Notes: a model not told the origin generated them from the sequence alone. A DNA stretch of 12,287 nucleotides from an uncultured Thiotrichaceae bacterium (GCA_937931765.1 CALHAO010000171.1:1-12287); one strand, 5' to 3'; shown: positions 1-8,024, counted from the stretch's first letter. Translations and numbers: made by a program.

Positions 1-1
1 G

Positions 2-355
2 CCAGACTCAGGATTAGCGTTGACACGCATTGGAACGCTCAGGCGTGGCTTTTACACTACACAGGACTATTTGCGAAATGCACGACCGTTGAAACACCCT
101 GATGATCTTGAGAATCATCCTATTCTGGCATTTTCTAAAGCAGCCAACCCATTAGTACTAGTATTAGAAAAGGGAAAAATCACCAAGAAAGTAACACTTC
201 AGCCAATACTCGCCTCCAATGATGTACAACCGATATCTGCCGCTGCACTTCAAGGTTTAGGCGTCGCGGTGCTCCCGAAGTTTGCCGGAAATGATATGAT
301 GACAAGCCCAAATCACATGACACCCAAGCAAGCCAACTGGCTTTCATGTGCTTAG
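2..355 (+). CDS. LysR-type transcriptional regulator, C-terminal effector-domain fragment (5' end outside window)
   Basis: The reading frame is open from the window edge, so the DNA-binding N-terminus lies outside. The visible part reads like the effector-binding domain of a LysR-type regulator. The stretch RIGTLRRGFYTTQDYLRN followed by PLKHPDDLENHPIL matches the family pattern of a beta strand, a YL motif and a 'hP-DL--HP-L' segment. Further on, ASNDVQPISAAALQGLGVAVLP matches the conserved 'nd---l--aal-GlGia-lP' block. After LPKF the family normally continues for roughly 40-50 residues. Here only about 24 follow, ending in NWLSCA, and they do not resemble the usual last strand and helix. 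The gene may be C-terminally truncated or frameshifted, or simply divergent. It converges on ppx with only 17 bases between the stop codons. The ligand and regulon cannot be inferred. The family call is fairly sure; integrity is uncertain. Confidence 0.72.
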   Translation, partial: PDSGLALTRIGTLRRGFYTTQDYLRNARPLKHPDDLENHPILAFSKAANPLVLVLEKGKITKKVTLQPILASNDVQPISAAALQGLGVAVLPKFAGNDMMTSPNHMTPKQANWLSCA

Positions 356-372
356 ACATTTGCAGCCAGCCT

Positions 373-1884
373 TTACTGATCAACACTGTCATAATGCAAC
401 TTGAAATCAACCACCTTCAGGTAACGGCGCTCTTCTTCAAGATCAGCAAATAACAGCGGACGCTTCTTCCCTGCACTGGAAAACGTCAGACTCAGACTGC
501 GACCGGCGGGAATAATTGCTTCCAACGCCAACGCCTGCTCAGCACGTGACCGGTGCAATAACACCGCGATACGCAGAATCACGCTGACATAACAAGCTGA
601 CTTAAAACGATCAGACTCCAGATCATCATAAAACCTGGCGGCTAATTTACGGCGATGTGTCCGTACCAACAGGCTCAACCAAGCCTGTTCCTCACTGGAA
701 AAGCCCGCCAAATCCAGGTTTTCTAGCAAGTAAGCACCGTGTTTATGATAACTATTGTGTGCAACAGACAAACCTAACTCGTGTAAATCAGCCGCCCAGC
801 ACAATAATTCACGCAAATCATCGGAAAGTCGCCATTCCTCACGACAAGCATCAAATAATTCTTCAGCAGTTTCACGCACAGCGGCGGCATGCACCACATC
901 AATCTGGAAACGTTTTTGCATAATACGCACAGTTTTCGCACGTAAATCACCGGACTGTGCACGCTCAATCCGGTCATACACCAAACCTTCACGCAACGCA
1001 CCGTCAGAAACACGCATCTTCTCAATATCCAGCGCTTCAAAAGTACTCATTAGAATCGCCATACCACCGGCAATCACTGGTTTGCGCTCATCACTCAGGC
1101 CGGGAATATCAAAACGGCTATAATGCCCGGTATCAATCATACGTCTTTGCAACTCACGCATATTATCCAGGGTAATACCATGAGACGCTAATTCACATTG
1201 CCGAATCATTTTCCGGACGGATTTAATCGTACCGGAAGCACCCGTGGCAGAATCCCAGCCAATATCACGATAACTACGCTGAATCGGCATCAACTCCAGC
1301 TTTGCAGCAGTCATCGCCCGTTTCCAGGATTTTTTATCAACGACACCATCAGCAAAAAAACGTTGACTGCTACTCACACAGCCCATGTGCAGACTTTCCA
1401 GGTGGTTAGCTTCAAACCCCTGACCGATGATTAACTCGGTACTGCCACCACCAATATCCATCACAAAACGCCTGCTTGCGTCGTCTTCAGCCAAGGTATG
1501 CGAAACACCCAGATAAATCAGACGTGCCTCCTCACGACCACTGATGACAGAAACCGGATGCCCCAACGCCTGCTCAGCCTGATCAAGAAAGCGGCGGGCC
1601 TTACGTGTCTGACGCAGCGTATTAGTACCCACTGCAGCCACATCAGCCGAAGAAAAATCACGGATACGTTCACCAAAGCGGTGTAAGCAGGAGAGCGCCC
1701 GTTGCCTAACTTCCTCAGAAAGATTTTTGTTCTTGTCTAATCCGCCACGCAAACGCACTGACTCACGCAGTTTATCCAGTATGCGCATGTGGCCGTGCTC
1801 ATCGATACTCGCAACAATCATATGAAAACTATTAGATCCCAAGTCAATGGCTGCGATTTTCTGCTCTTTCTGCTTATCAATCAC
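373..1884 (-). CDS. ppx: Exopolyphosphatase / pppGpp phosphohydrolase family protein (Ppx/GppA)
   Basis: This family releases phosphate from polyphosphate and/or converts pppGpp to ppGpp in the cytoplasm. With the GTG start at 1884 the protein has 503 residues, close to the roughly 510 of E. coli Ppx. It shows the ASKHA/actin-type phosphate-binding pattern: AAIDLGSNSFHMIVA near residues 11-25, SGREEARLI with the catalytic Glu pair near 115-123, DIGGGSTEL near 143-151, GASGTIK near 215-221 and SDGALREGL near 293-301. The C-terminal half carries the HD-like helical region typical of long Ppx proteins (WAADLHELGL, then HKHGAYLL, about 363-387). A TTG start at 1911 would overlap spoT by 35 bases. 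I prefer GTG because it lies just before the conserved core and overlaps the spoT stop by only 8 bases, a translational-coupling arrangement, with AGGAAGAGGG upstream. Ppx versus GppA specificity cannot be decided from sequence, but length and C-terminus favour Ppx. Confidence 0.9.
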   Translation of the reverse strand: MIDKQKEQKIAAIDLGSNSFHMIVASIDEHGHMRILDKLRESVRLRGGLDKNKNLSEEVRQRALSCLHRFGERIRDFSSADVAAVGTNTLRQTRKARRFLDQAEQALGHPVSVISGREEARLIYLGVSHTLAEDDASRRFVMDIGGGSTELIIGQGFEANHLESLHMGCVSSSQRFFADGVVDKKSWKRAMTAAKLELMPIQRSYRDIGWDSATGASGTIKSVRKMIRQCELASHGITLDNMRELQRRMIDTGHYSRFDIPGLSDERKPVIAGGMAILMSTFEALDIEKMRVSDGALREGLVYDRIERAQSGDLRAKTVRIMQKRFQIDVVHAAAVRETAEELFDACREEWRLSDDLRELLCWAADLHELGLSVAHNSYHKHGAYLLENLDLAGFSSEEQAWLSLLVRTHRRKLAARFYDDLESDRFKSACYVSVILRIAVLLHRSRAEQALALEAIIPAGRSLSLTFSSAGKKRPLLFADLEEERRYLKVVDFKLHYDSVDQ

Positions 1885-4072
1885 GGAAATAATTACCCTC
1901 TTCCTTATCAACAGCTTTTGCCTTCAGGCGCTTAACCCGGATGACAGACGGAACATGCTCCACCAAACGAATAATTTCATTTAAGTGCTCAAGATTATGC
2001 ACATGAATAATCCATTTGGTTTCTTTGATACTATTGTCGCCATGCGTAGTGACTTCTTCGATATTGACTTTCATTTGCTCAAATAGCTCAGCAACATGAA
2101 AGATCACCCCCGGCACATTGTGCGCCTGAGTAAGAATACCCGCCAGAAAATACTCAGTACTCTCATCGTGCTCAGCCCAGGCAACGGATAAAACAGACTC
2201 AGGCTCCACACTGGACTCCAGTACGGAACAATTGTCCCGATGAACTTCCAAGCCTTTATCCGGATTAAGATGCGCAAGAATAGGGTCTTTAGGTAAGGGA
2301 TAACAGCAACGGGAAAAGTGAATCAGTAAGCCATCAGTACCTTTGATCAGCAGCGGTGTCGCCTCACTATCAGTTTCCCTTAATGCATGGGTAAATCCAG
2401 CACTGCCAGCCAATAAACGCTGGCTTAGTAAACGCGAACAGTGCTCCCCTTGCGCAATGGCCAGAAACAACGCATCAATATTCTCCAACTTAAAAGTCTG
2501 CAACAGCGTGGCCAAATCATCAGGATCAACCGCCTCCAACGAACTATTGTGATCATGTAAAGCCTGATCAAACAATTTGCGCCCTAACAACAAGCGATCT
2601 GCCACTTTCTGTTGCCGTAACCAGTTGCGGATGTGAGAGCGGGCTTTGCCGGTGATGGTAAAATTCAGCCATGAAGGTTGTGGTGTCGCCTGGTCATCGC
2701 TAATAATTTCAACGGTAGCCCCATTCGGAATACGGGTACGCAACGGCACTTCCTCACCATCAACCCGCGCCCCCACACAACGCTGCCCCAACTCAGTGTG
2801 AATGGCATAAGCATAATCCACCATCGTTGCACCAAGAGGAAATTCCTTGACCTCACCTTGCGGCGTGAAGGCATAGATCTCAGTGAGAAACATGTCAGCC
2901 TTCATATCCGTATAAAACTCAGTCGCATTGTCCGCTTTCAGGCCCAGTTCACGCACCTGATCCAACCACATGTCCAGGGAGTCCTGAGTGATTTTTGCCT
3001 TCTGGCGAGAGTGCATATCGGGATAGCGCCACTGTGCGGTAATGCCGTATTGTGCGACGTGATACATAGTGCGGGTTTGAATCTGGAAACGGACTGCTTG
3101 TTTGCTGGGGGTGTAGACGGTGGTTTGTAAGGCTTGGAAGCCATCAGTTTTGGGGGTTGAAATAAAATCAAAAAAACCGTTTAACTTGGGATGGTAAAGG
3201 CCGTGTATGGTGCCGAGTATCCGGTAACACTCATCAGCGGTACCCACCAACACACGGATTTCCAGAATCTCGCGTTTTTCGTCAAAACGTTTTCCATAGC
3301 GTTTTATGCGCTCATAAATCGTAAATGGATTTTTTCGCCAGACAAACGTCAGACTACCAGGGATTTGTTTTCGTGTGGCCTCCAACACCGTATCAAGTAT
3401 GTCTTGATGGATTTCACGGTTGTAGTCAAGATAACGATCCAACGATTGACGTAAAATCTGACTCCGCCACGGGTACAGGTGCTGAAAAGCCAGCAACTGC
3501 ATATTACGGCGCATATGGTGCATACCCATACGGCGTGCCAGCGGCACATAAATTGTCAGGGTTTCTTTCGCTATACGCCGCTGTGAGGCTACTTTTTTGA
3601 ACCCCAGCGTACGTAAATTATGCAAACGATCCGCCAGTTTAATCAAGACAACCCGAAAATCGTCCGTCATTGCCGTCATCATCTTCTGAAAACTGGCAAT
3701 CGTGGCTTCTTGTTTATTGGCGAACTCATCGCCTTCGAGCTTGGTGACACCATCGACTAATTTAGCCACCACCGGCCCAAAATGATCGGCGATATCGGCT
3801 TCAGTGTAGTCGGTGTCTTCAATAACATCATGCAACAACGCCGCACATAGGGTGTCACCGTCCATACGCATTTCTGCCAGAATCCGGGCCACTTCCAGTG
3901 GGTGCGTAATATAAGGATCGCCGGATTTGCGTATCACATCGTCATGCGCCTCATCCGCCAGAACAAACGCCGCATAAACACGGCGGCTGTCTTCTTCCGG
4001 CAAATAGCGCTCAACCATATTCATCAGATCAGCTGCGCGGAAAAGATTACTCGATGGCGGTACACTTGGCAT
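1877..4072 (-). CDS. spoT: RelA/SpoT homologue: (p)ppGpp 3'-pyrophosphohydrolase with probably inactive synthetase domain
   Basis: This 731-residue cytoplasmic protein has all the domains of a long RSH enzyme. The N-terminal HD hydrolase keeps every residue I expect: R48 (RKSG), H57 (ITHPLE), H81-D82 with E85-D86 (LLHDVIEDT), and D148 with N152 (ADRLHNLRTL). A synthetase-like domain spans about 235-350. A TGS domain follows (about 397-460, IYAFTPQGEVKEFPLGATMV), then a helical region, the conserved-cysteine/zinc-finger region (CC 589-590, H611, C615) and a C-terminal ACT/RRM domain (about 640-718). The synthetase hallmarks are altered: the metal-binding Asp is E268, the RxKD/ExDD motif is GFFD (299-302), the guanine-stacking Tyr is F312, the QSxH His is Q316 and the catalytic Glu of ExQIRT is R328. 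I infer a ppGpp hydrolase with little or no synthesis. Its ATG has AGG about ten bases upstream. It lies 41 bases after rpoZ, the classic rpoZ-spoT pairing, and overlaps ppx by 8 bases. Confidence 0.93.
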   Translation of the reverse strand: MPSVPPSSNLFRAADLMNMVERYLPEEDSRRVYAAFVLADEAHDDVIRKSGDPYITHPLEVARILAEMRMDGDTLCAALLHDVIEDTDYTEADIADHFGPVVAKLVDGVTKLEGDEFANKQEATIASFQKMMTAMTDDFRVVLIKLADRLHNLRTLGFKKVASQRRIAKETLTIYVPLARRMGMHHMRRNMQLLAFQHLYPWRSQILRQSLDRYLDYNREIHQDILDTVLEATRKQIPGSLTFVWRKNPFTIYERIKRYGKRFDEKREILEIRVLVGTADECYRILGTIHGLYHPKLNGFFDFISTPKTDGFQALQTTVYTPSKQAVRFQIQTRTMYHVAQYGITAQWRYPDMHSRQKAKITQDSLDMWLDQVRELGLKADNATEFYTDMKADMFLTEIYAFTPQGEVKEFPLGATMVDYAYAIHTELGQRCVGARVDGEEVPLRTRIPNGATVEIISDDQATPQPSWLNFTITGKARSHIRNWLRQQKVADRLLLGRKLFDQALHDHNSSLEAVDPDDLATLLQTFKLENIDALFLAIAQGEHCSRLLSQRLLAGSAGFTHALRETDSEATPLLIKGTDGLLIHFSRCCYPLPKDPILAHLNPDKGLEVHRDNCSVLESSVEPESVLSVAWAEHDESTEYFLAGILTQAHNVPGVIFHVAELFEQMKVNIEEVTTHGDNSIKETKWIIHVHNLEHLNEIIRLVEHVPSVIRVKRLKAKAVDKEEGNYFRD

Positions 4073-4113
4073 GCTGTTTTACCTGCTTCTTACCCGGATA
4101 TTACAGAAGAGCG

Positions 4114-4353
4114 TTAACTAGCCATTGGAATCGTTATTTCAAAGGCTTCTTCTTCCTGCGGCACTTCAGCCGGTGTTTCCAACAAACCTTCAGCGATCTC
4201 GCGTAGTGCAATAACAGTAGGTTTATCACCCTCTTCATCCACTAGTGGTTGTGCACCATTAGCCAGAGCGCGGGCGCGTACAGATGCCTTCAATACCAGT
4301 TCAAAATTATTTTCAACATAGCCCAAACAGTCTTCAATCGTTACACGTGCCAT
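4114..4353 (-). CDS. rpoZ: DNA-directed RNA polymerase omega subunit
   Basis: This small subunit (79 residues, against about 91 in E. coli) binds the beta' subunit, helps RNA polymerase assemble and, in proteobacteria, contributes to one ppGpp-binding site. The N-terminus MARVTIEDCLGYVENNFELVLKASVRAR and the central KPTVIALREIAEGL are the family signature: an ED motif, a 'N-F-LV--A--RAR' helix, then 'TViALrEI--Gl'. The tail is short and acidic (PQEEEAFEI), as is common. The ATG is preceded by AAGGG about ten bases upstream. It is the first gene of the minus-strand rpoZ-spoT-ppx cluster, which is the usual gammaproteobacterial position directly before spoT. Confidence 0.95.
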   Translation of the reverse strand: MARVTIEDCLGYVENNFELVLKASVRARALANGAQPLVDEEGDKPTVIALREIAEGLLETPAEVPQEEEAFEITIPMAS

Positions 4354-4394
4354 TACAATTCCAACCCTTTTATAAAAATTCTATCCAGCCCTTG

Positions 4395-4423
4395 ATTATA
4401 ACCATGTGTTGGCAAAAAGAAAC
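4395..4423 (-). promoter_or_regulatory. Candidate sigma70 promoter for rpoZ-spoT-ppx
   Basis: On the minus strand a perfect -10 consensus TATAAT occupies 4400-4395, about 42 bases before the rpoZ ATG. This would give a leader of roughly 35 bases. The -35 position 17 bases upstream (about 4418-4423, GTTTCT) is a weak match, so the promoter may rely on the strong -10 or on an activator. The call rests on the -10 match and its location only. Confidence 0.4.
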
Positions 4424-4522
4424 AGCTAGGAAACATCTATGAAACAAATCCCGATTAAATGACCGGAAAACCGATTATTTACCCCGAATTTCCATTGATA
4501 ACACGATAGTTAGCAATCCTGC

Positions 4523-4551
4523 TTGCACAGAAGGCTGTCAACGCTTAACAT
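4523..4551 (+). promoter_or_regulatory. Candidate sigma70 promoter for aspS
   Basis: TTGCAC (4523-4528) and TAACAT (4546-4551) are separated by exactly 17 bases. They sit about 41 bases before the aspS ATG, predicting a leader of roughly 34 bases. Both hexamers match the sigma70 consensus at four or more positions. No tRNA-like leader or T-box is visible, as expected for a gammaproteobacterial synthetase gene. Confidence 0.5.
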
Positions 4552-4591
4552 TTCGGCCTTTTCATAAAAATTACCGGAATCGGAATCGAAA

Positions 4592-6370
4592 ATGCGTAGT
4601 CATTATTGTGGACAGGTGGATGAAAACCTGCTGGATCAGGAAGTTACCTTATGCGGATGGGTAAACCGTCGCCGGGATCATGGCGGTGTTATATTTGTTG
4701 ATCTGCGTGATCGCGAAGGTGTTGTACAAGTGGTTTTTGACCCTGATCGCGAAGAAGTCTTTGCCACCGCTGAGCGCATTCGTAATGAATACGTGTTGCA
4801 GGTTAAAGGCCGTGTTCGCCGCCGCCCTGAAGGCACTACCAATGAAAATATGCGCAGTGGCATGGTTGAAATGCTCGGCTTGGAGCTGACCGTACTCAAT
4901 GCAGCAGAAACGCCCCCTTTCCAACAGGATGAAGATAATGTCGGCGAAGAACACCGCCTGACTTACCGTTATATCGACCTGCGCCGCCCAGAAATGCAGC
5001 GCAATATGCAGCTGCGTGCGAAGGCGACTGGTTTTATGCGCCGTTATCTGGAAGATGATGGTTATCTGGACATCGAAACACCGATGCTCACCAAAGCCAC
5101 ACCGGAAGGCGCGCGTGACTATATTGTTCCTAGCCGTACTTTCCCTGGTAACTTTTTTGCCCTACCACAATCACCACAGCTGTTTAAGCAATTGTTAATG
5201 ATGTCCGGCATGGACAGGTATTATCAGTTTGCACGTTGTTTCCGGGATGAAGATTTGCGCGCAGATCGTCAGCCTGAATTCACCCAGTTGGATGTCGAGA
5301 CTTCGTTCATGAGCGAAGATGAAATCATGGCCACCATGGAAGACATGATCCGCAAGATGTTCAAGCAACTGCTTGATGTCGATCTGGGCGATAACTTCCA
5401 ACGCATGTCTTATGCCGAAGCCATGAATCGCTTTGGTTCCGACAAACCGGATCTGCGTATTCCGCTGGAGCTGGTTGAAGTCAGTGACCTGATGCAGGAT
5501 GTTGATTTCAAGGTATTCGCGGCTCCTGCTAAAGATGAAGGTAGCCGGGTGGCTGCTTTACGTTTGCCGCAAGGCGCTGACCTGTCACGTAAGAATATCG
5601 ACGAATACACTAAGTTTGTGAGCCGTTATGGTGCGCGTGGCTTAGCTTATATCAAGATTACCGATGTCGCTGCCGGTCGTGAAGGCATGCAGTCACCCAT
5701 TTTGAAATTCCTGCCTGATGAAACTATCAGCGGAATCATGGAACGGGTTGGCGCTGAAAACGGTGACCTCGTCTTCTTTGGTGCAGACAAGACTAACGTG
5801 GTGAATGATGCATTGGGTGCTTTACGTGTTCAGCTAGGTCTGGATCGTAACTTACTGACTAAAGAATGGGCCGCGTTGTGGGTGGTCGACTTCCCGATGT
5901 TTGAATGGGCTAACGATCGCTGGAATGCTTTGCATCATCCGTTTACTGCACCTTCCTGCTCAGCAGAAGAATTGAAAGCTGATCCGGGCAAAGCATTGTC
6001 GAAAGCTTACGACATGGTGTTGAACGGTACTGAGTTGGGTGGCGGTTCTGTGCGTATCCACCAGCAGGAGATGCAGAGTACGGTATTTGATCTGCTGGGT
6101 ATTAGCAAAGAAGAAGCTGAAGAGAAATTTGGCTTCTTGCTAACGGCACTGAAGTACGGTTGTCCCCCACACGGTGGCTTGGCATTTGGTCTGGATCGTT
6201 TGGTGATGCTGATGACGGGTAGCCAATCTATTCGTGATGTCATGGCTTTCCCTAAAACCCAGTCTGCTTCTTGTTTGCTGACTTCTGCACCTGCAGATGT
6301 TCCGGCTAAGCAGCTGCGGGAGTTGAGTATTCGGGTTAAATTGCCTGAGAGTGAAGCTAGTCAGGATTGA
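4592..6370 (+). CDS. aspS: Aspartyl-tRNA synthetase
   Basis: This class IIb synthetase charges tRNA-Asp with aspartate in the cytoplasm. The 592 residues match the roughly 590 of the E. coli enzyme almost end to end. The N-terminal OB-fold anticodon-binding domain (CGWVNRRRDHGGVIFVDLRDREG, about 21-43) comes first. The catalytic core follows, with YRYIDLRRPEMQ and IETPMLTKATPEGARDYIVPSR (motif 1 region), ALPQSPQLFKQLLMMSG, and motif 2 with the flipping loop at FRDEDLRADRQPEFTQLD (about 216-233). A bacterial-type GAD insertion domain lies in the middle. Motif 3 is GGLAFGLDRL (about 527-536). The start gives the conserved MRxxYCG opening; the ribosome site is a modest GGAA. Whether it also misacylates tRNA-Asn as a non-discriminating form cannot be told. 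The gene is probably monocistronic, with its own promoter and terminator. Confidence 0.98.
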   Translation: MRSHYCGQVDENLLDQEVTLCGWVNRRRDHGGVIFVDLRDREGVVQVVFDPDREEVFATAERIRNEYVLQVKGRVRRRPEGTTNENMRSGMVEMLGLELTVLNAAETPPFQQDEDNVGEEHRLTYRYIDLRRPEMQRNMQLRAKATGFMRRYLEDDGYLDIETPMLTKATPEGARDYIVPSRTFPGNFFALPQSPQLFKQLLMMSGMDRYYQFARCFRDEDLRADRQPEFTQLDVETSFMSEDEIMATMEDMIRKMFKQLLDVDLGDNFQRMSYAEAMNRFGSDKPDLRIPLELVEVSDLMQDVDFKVFAAPAKDEGSRVAALRLPQGADLSRKNIDEYTKFVSRYGARGLAYIKITDVAAGREGMQSPILKFLPDETISGIMERVGAENGDLVFFGADKTNVVNDALGALRVQLGLDRNLLTKEWAALWVVDFPMFEWANDRWNALHHPFTAPSCSAEELKADPGKALSKAYDMVLNGTELGGGSVRIHQQEMQSTVFDLLGISKEEAEEKFGFLLTALKYGCPPHGGLAFGLDRLVMLMTGSQSIRDVMAFPKTQSASCLLTSAPADVPAKQLRELSIRVKLPESEASQD

Positions 6371-6377
6371 TTTGAAT

Positions 6378-6407
6378 AAAGGGTAATTTGCTGAAAAGCT
6401 ACCCTTT
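6378..6407 (+). terminator. Hairpin directly after aspS
   Basis: An 8-bp perfect stem, AAAGGGTA (6378-6385) against TACCCTTT (6400-6407), encloses a 14-base loop. It begins eight bases after the aspS stop. It has no adequate U-tract, so on its own it is more likely a 3' mRNA-stabilising hairpin or an auxiliary terminator than the main stop signal. Confidence 0.4.
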
Positions 6408-6424
6408 GATTCGATGTGACATTG

Positions 6425-6460
6425 AAATGCCAGTCGGCTTTATTGGCTGGCATTTTTTAT
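6425..6460 (+). terminator. Rho-independent terminator of aspS
   Basis: AAATGCCAG (6425-6433) pairs with CTGGCATTT (6447-6455). The stem extends inward by a G-U and a C-G pair around a nine-base loop, and the stem merges into a T-rich run TTTTTTAT. This is a textbook intrinsic terminator on the + strand. It lies between the convergent aspS and rhlB; the opposite direction has only a three-T tail, so rhlB would be stopped less efficiently. Confidence 0.75.
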
Positions 6461-6488
6461 TGGTGAACTTTCGCAGGATGGATAACTG

Positions 6489-8024
6489 CTAAGAAGTAGC
6501 CGGTGGATTCGGATTATTCCCACCAATCGCCGCATCACCCTTCGGCTTCCGCCTACGGCGTCTGTTCTTCTTAGGAGCATCAGGCTGAGCCGCCGCCCCA
6601 CCCGCTGTCGCAGCAATAGCTACAGTCGGTGGCTGCTGATTGCCCGACTGAACCGGAGCATCTGGCTGGCCTTGTTTCTGATTACCGTTTTGTGGCTGAC
6701 TCTGACCTTGGTTTTGGCCTGGCGGCTTTCTGTGCTGTTGTTTAGGTTTACCACTGTGCGGAACGCGCTCACGCGGCTTGCCACGGCCATTACTATGTTG
6801 TCCACCACCTTTACCTGGTGGCTTATTACGCTCAATACGCTTTGGTCTTTCCAGCTCAGGCAGTAAATCAGCCCCAATACTAGTCACCGGAATCGACTGA
6901 CCGGTATATTGCTCAATATCCGGCAAATAAAACGCCGTATCCTCGCAAGCAAAACTATGCGCTTCACCCGAAGCACCCGCACGCGCCGTCCGGCCAATGC
7001 GATGCACATAATCTTCAGCAATCTGTGGCAGATCAAAATTAAACACATGACTCACATCATCAATGTGCAAACCACGCGCCGCCACATCAGTCGCAATCAG
7101 CAGCTGGTGCTTACCATCAGAAAATTCTTTTAACAGACGCTCACGTTTATTCTGGCGCACATCACCGGAAATCAACGCGCTTTTAATGCCATTAGCATTC
7201 AGATAAGCGTCAATATTTTCCGCATTGTGTTTGGTATTCACGAAGGCAATCGCCCGAAACGGTTCCAGCTTACGAATCAGCCCGACCAATAAAGGAATTT
7301 TCTCTTTATTCGACGGATAATACATATGCTCAACAATATTATCGGCACTGACCGATTCGGTCTCAATCACTACCGGCACCGGGTTGTTCATGTGCTCATA
7401 CGCCAGTTCCAGCACCTTTTGTGACAAGGTAGCGGAAAACAGCATATTCAACCGTTGTTCGGGCGGCGGCAAACGACGCAGCAAATAACGTATGTCCTGA
7501 ATAAAGCCCATATCGAACATGCGATCCGCTTCATCCAGTATCATCACTTCGGCTTTTTTGAGCGTGAACACCTTTTGTTTCAGGTAATCAATGACACGTC
7601 CCGGTGTACCAATTAACAAATCAACAGGTTGCTCAAACTGACGCCGCTGCTTCTCGTACGCCGCCCCGCCATACACCAATACACTGCGTAAACCGGTGTG
7701 CTTACCCAGCTCCTCGGCATCACGTGCAATCTGAATCGCCAGCTCGCGCGTAGGCGCAAGGATCAGACAGCGCACCAAACCTGGTTGCGGGTCTTCCTGC
7801 GGATTCTGCAAAAGCTTCTGAAAGGCACCAACAAGAAACGCACCGGTTTTTCCGGTTCCGGTTTGTGCCTGCCCGGTGACATCCTGTCCGGCCAGTGTGT
7901 GCGGCAGAGTTTCGGCTTGAATGCGCGAGCACTGCTCAAAGCCTGCTGCTTGCAGCGAGGCAATAATACGCTCATCAAGAGCGAAAGAGTCAAATCGTGT
8001 TTGACTAAGATACTGATTTTCCAT
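6489..8024 (-). CDS. rhlB: DEAD-box ATP-dependent RNA helicase, RhlB-like
   Basis: This enzyme unwinds RNA using ATP; in E. coli RhlB works in the RNA degradosome with RNase E and PNPase. From the chosen ATG there are 511 residues. Motifs in order are the Q motif (GF--CSRIQAETLP, about 28-41), motif I GQAQTGTGKT (51-60), Ia PTREL (91-95), II DEAD (164-167), III SAT (197-199), V ATDVAARGLH (311-320) and VI HRIGRTARAG (341-350). RhlB-specific agreement includes RLNMLFSATL, YPSNKEK, NTKH and the end of the core, LACE/FACED then YxGxSIPV. Residues from about 393 to the end form a Q/N/G/P-rich tail with a terminal basic cluster NRRRRRKPKG, about 90 residues longer than E. coli RhlB's tail. An ATG at 8084 would add 20 residues without homology; neither start has a clear Shine-Dalgarno site. 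Confidence is high for the family and good for RhlB. Confidence 0.93.
   Translation of the reverse strand: MENQYLSQTRFDSFALDERIIASLQAAGFEQCSRIQAETLPHTLAGQDVTGQAQTGTGKTGAFLVGAFQKLLQNPQEDPQPGLVRCLILAPTRELAIQIARDAEELGKHTGLRSVLVYGGAAYEKQRRQFEQPVDLLIGTPGRVIDYLKQKVFTLKKAEVMILDEADRMFDMGFIQDIRYLLRRLPPPEQRLNMLFSATLSQKVLELAYEHMNNPVPVVIETESVSADNIVEHMYYPSNKEKIPLLVGLIRKLEPFRAIAFVNTKHNAENIDAYLNANGIKSALISGDVRQNKRERLLKEFSDGKHQLLIATDVAARGLHIDDVSHVFNFDLPQIAEDYVHRIGRTARAGASGEAHSFACEDTAFYLPDIEQYTGQSIPVTSIGADLLPELERPKRIERNKPPGKGGGQHSNGRGKPRERVPHSGKPKQQHRKPPGQNQGQSQPQNGNQKQGQPDAPVQSGNQQPPTVAIAATAGGAAAQPDAPKKNRRRRRKPKGDAAIGGNNPNPPATS

Noticed and set aside
300..415. A frameshifted continuation of the LysR-type protein
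   Set aside because: Neither alternative frame gives the conserved family C-terminus, so a specific frameshift cannot be claimed.
1885..1911. A TTG start for Ppx giving nine extra residues
   Set aside because: The longer spoT overlap and rarer start codon make GTG at 1884 the better choice, although TTG cannot be excluded.
2678..3600. Several plus-strand frames of 80-150 codons opposite spoT
   Set aside because: They are antisense shadows of a strongly conserved gene, with no family resemblance of their own.
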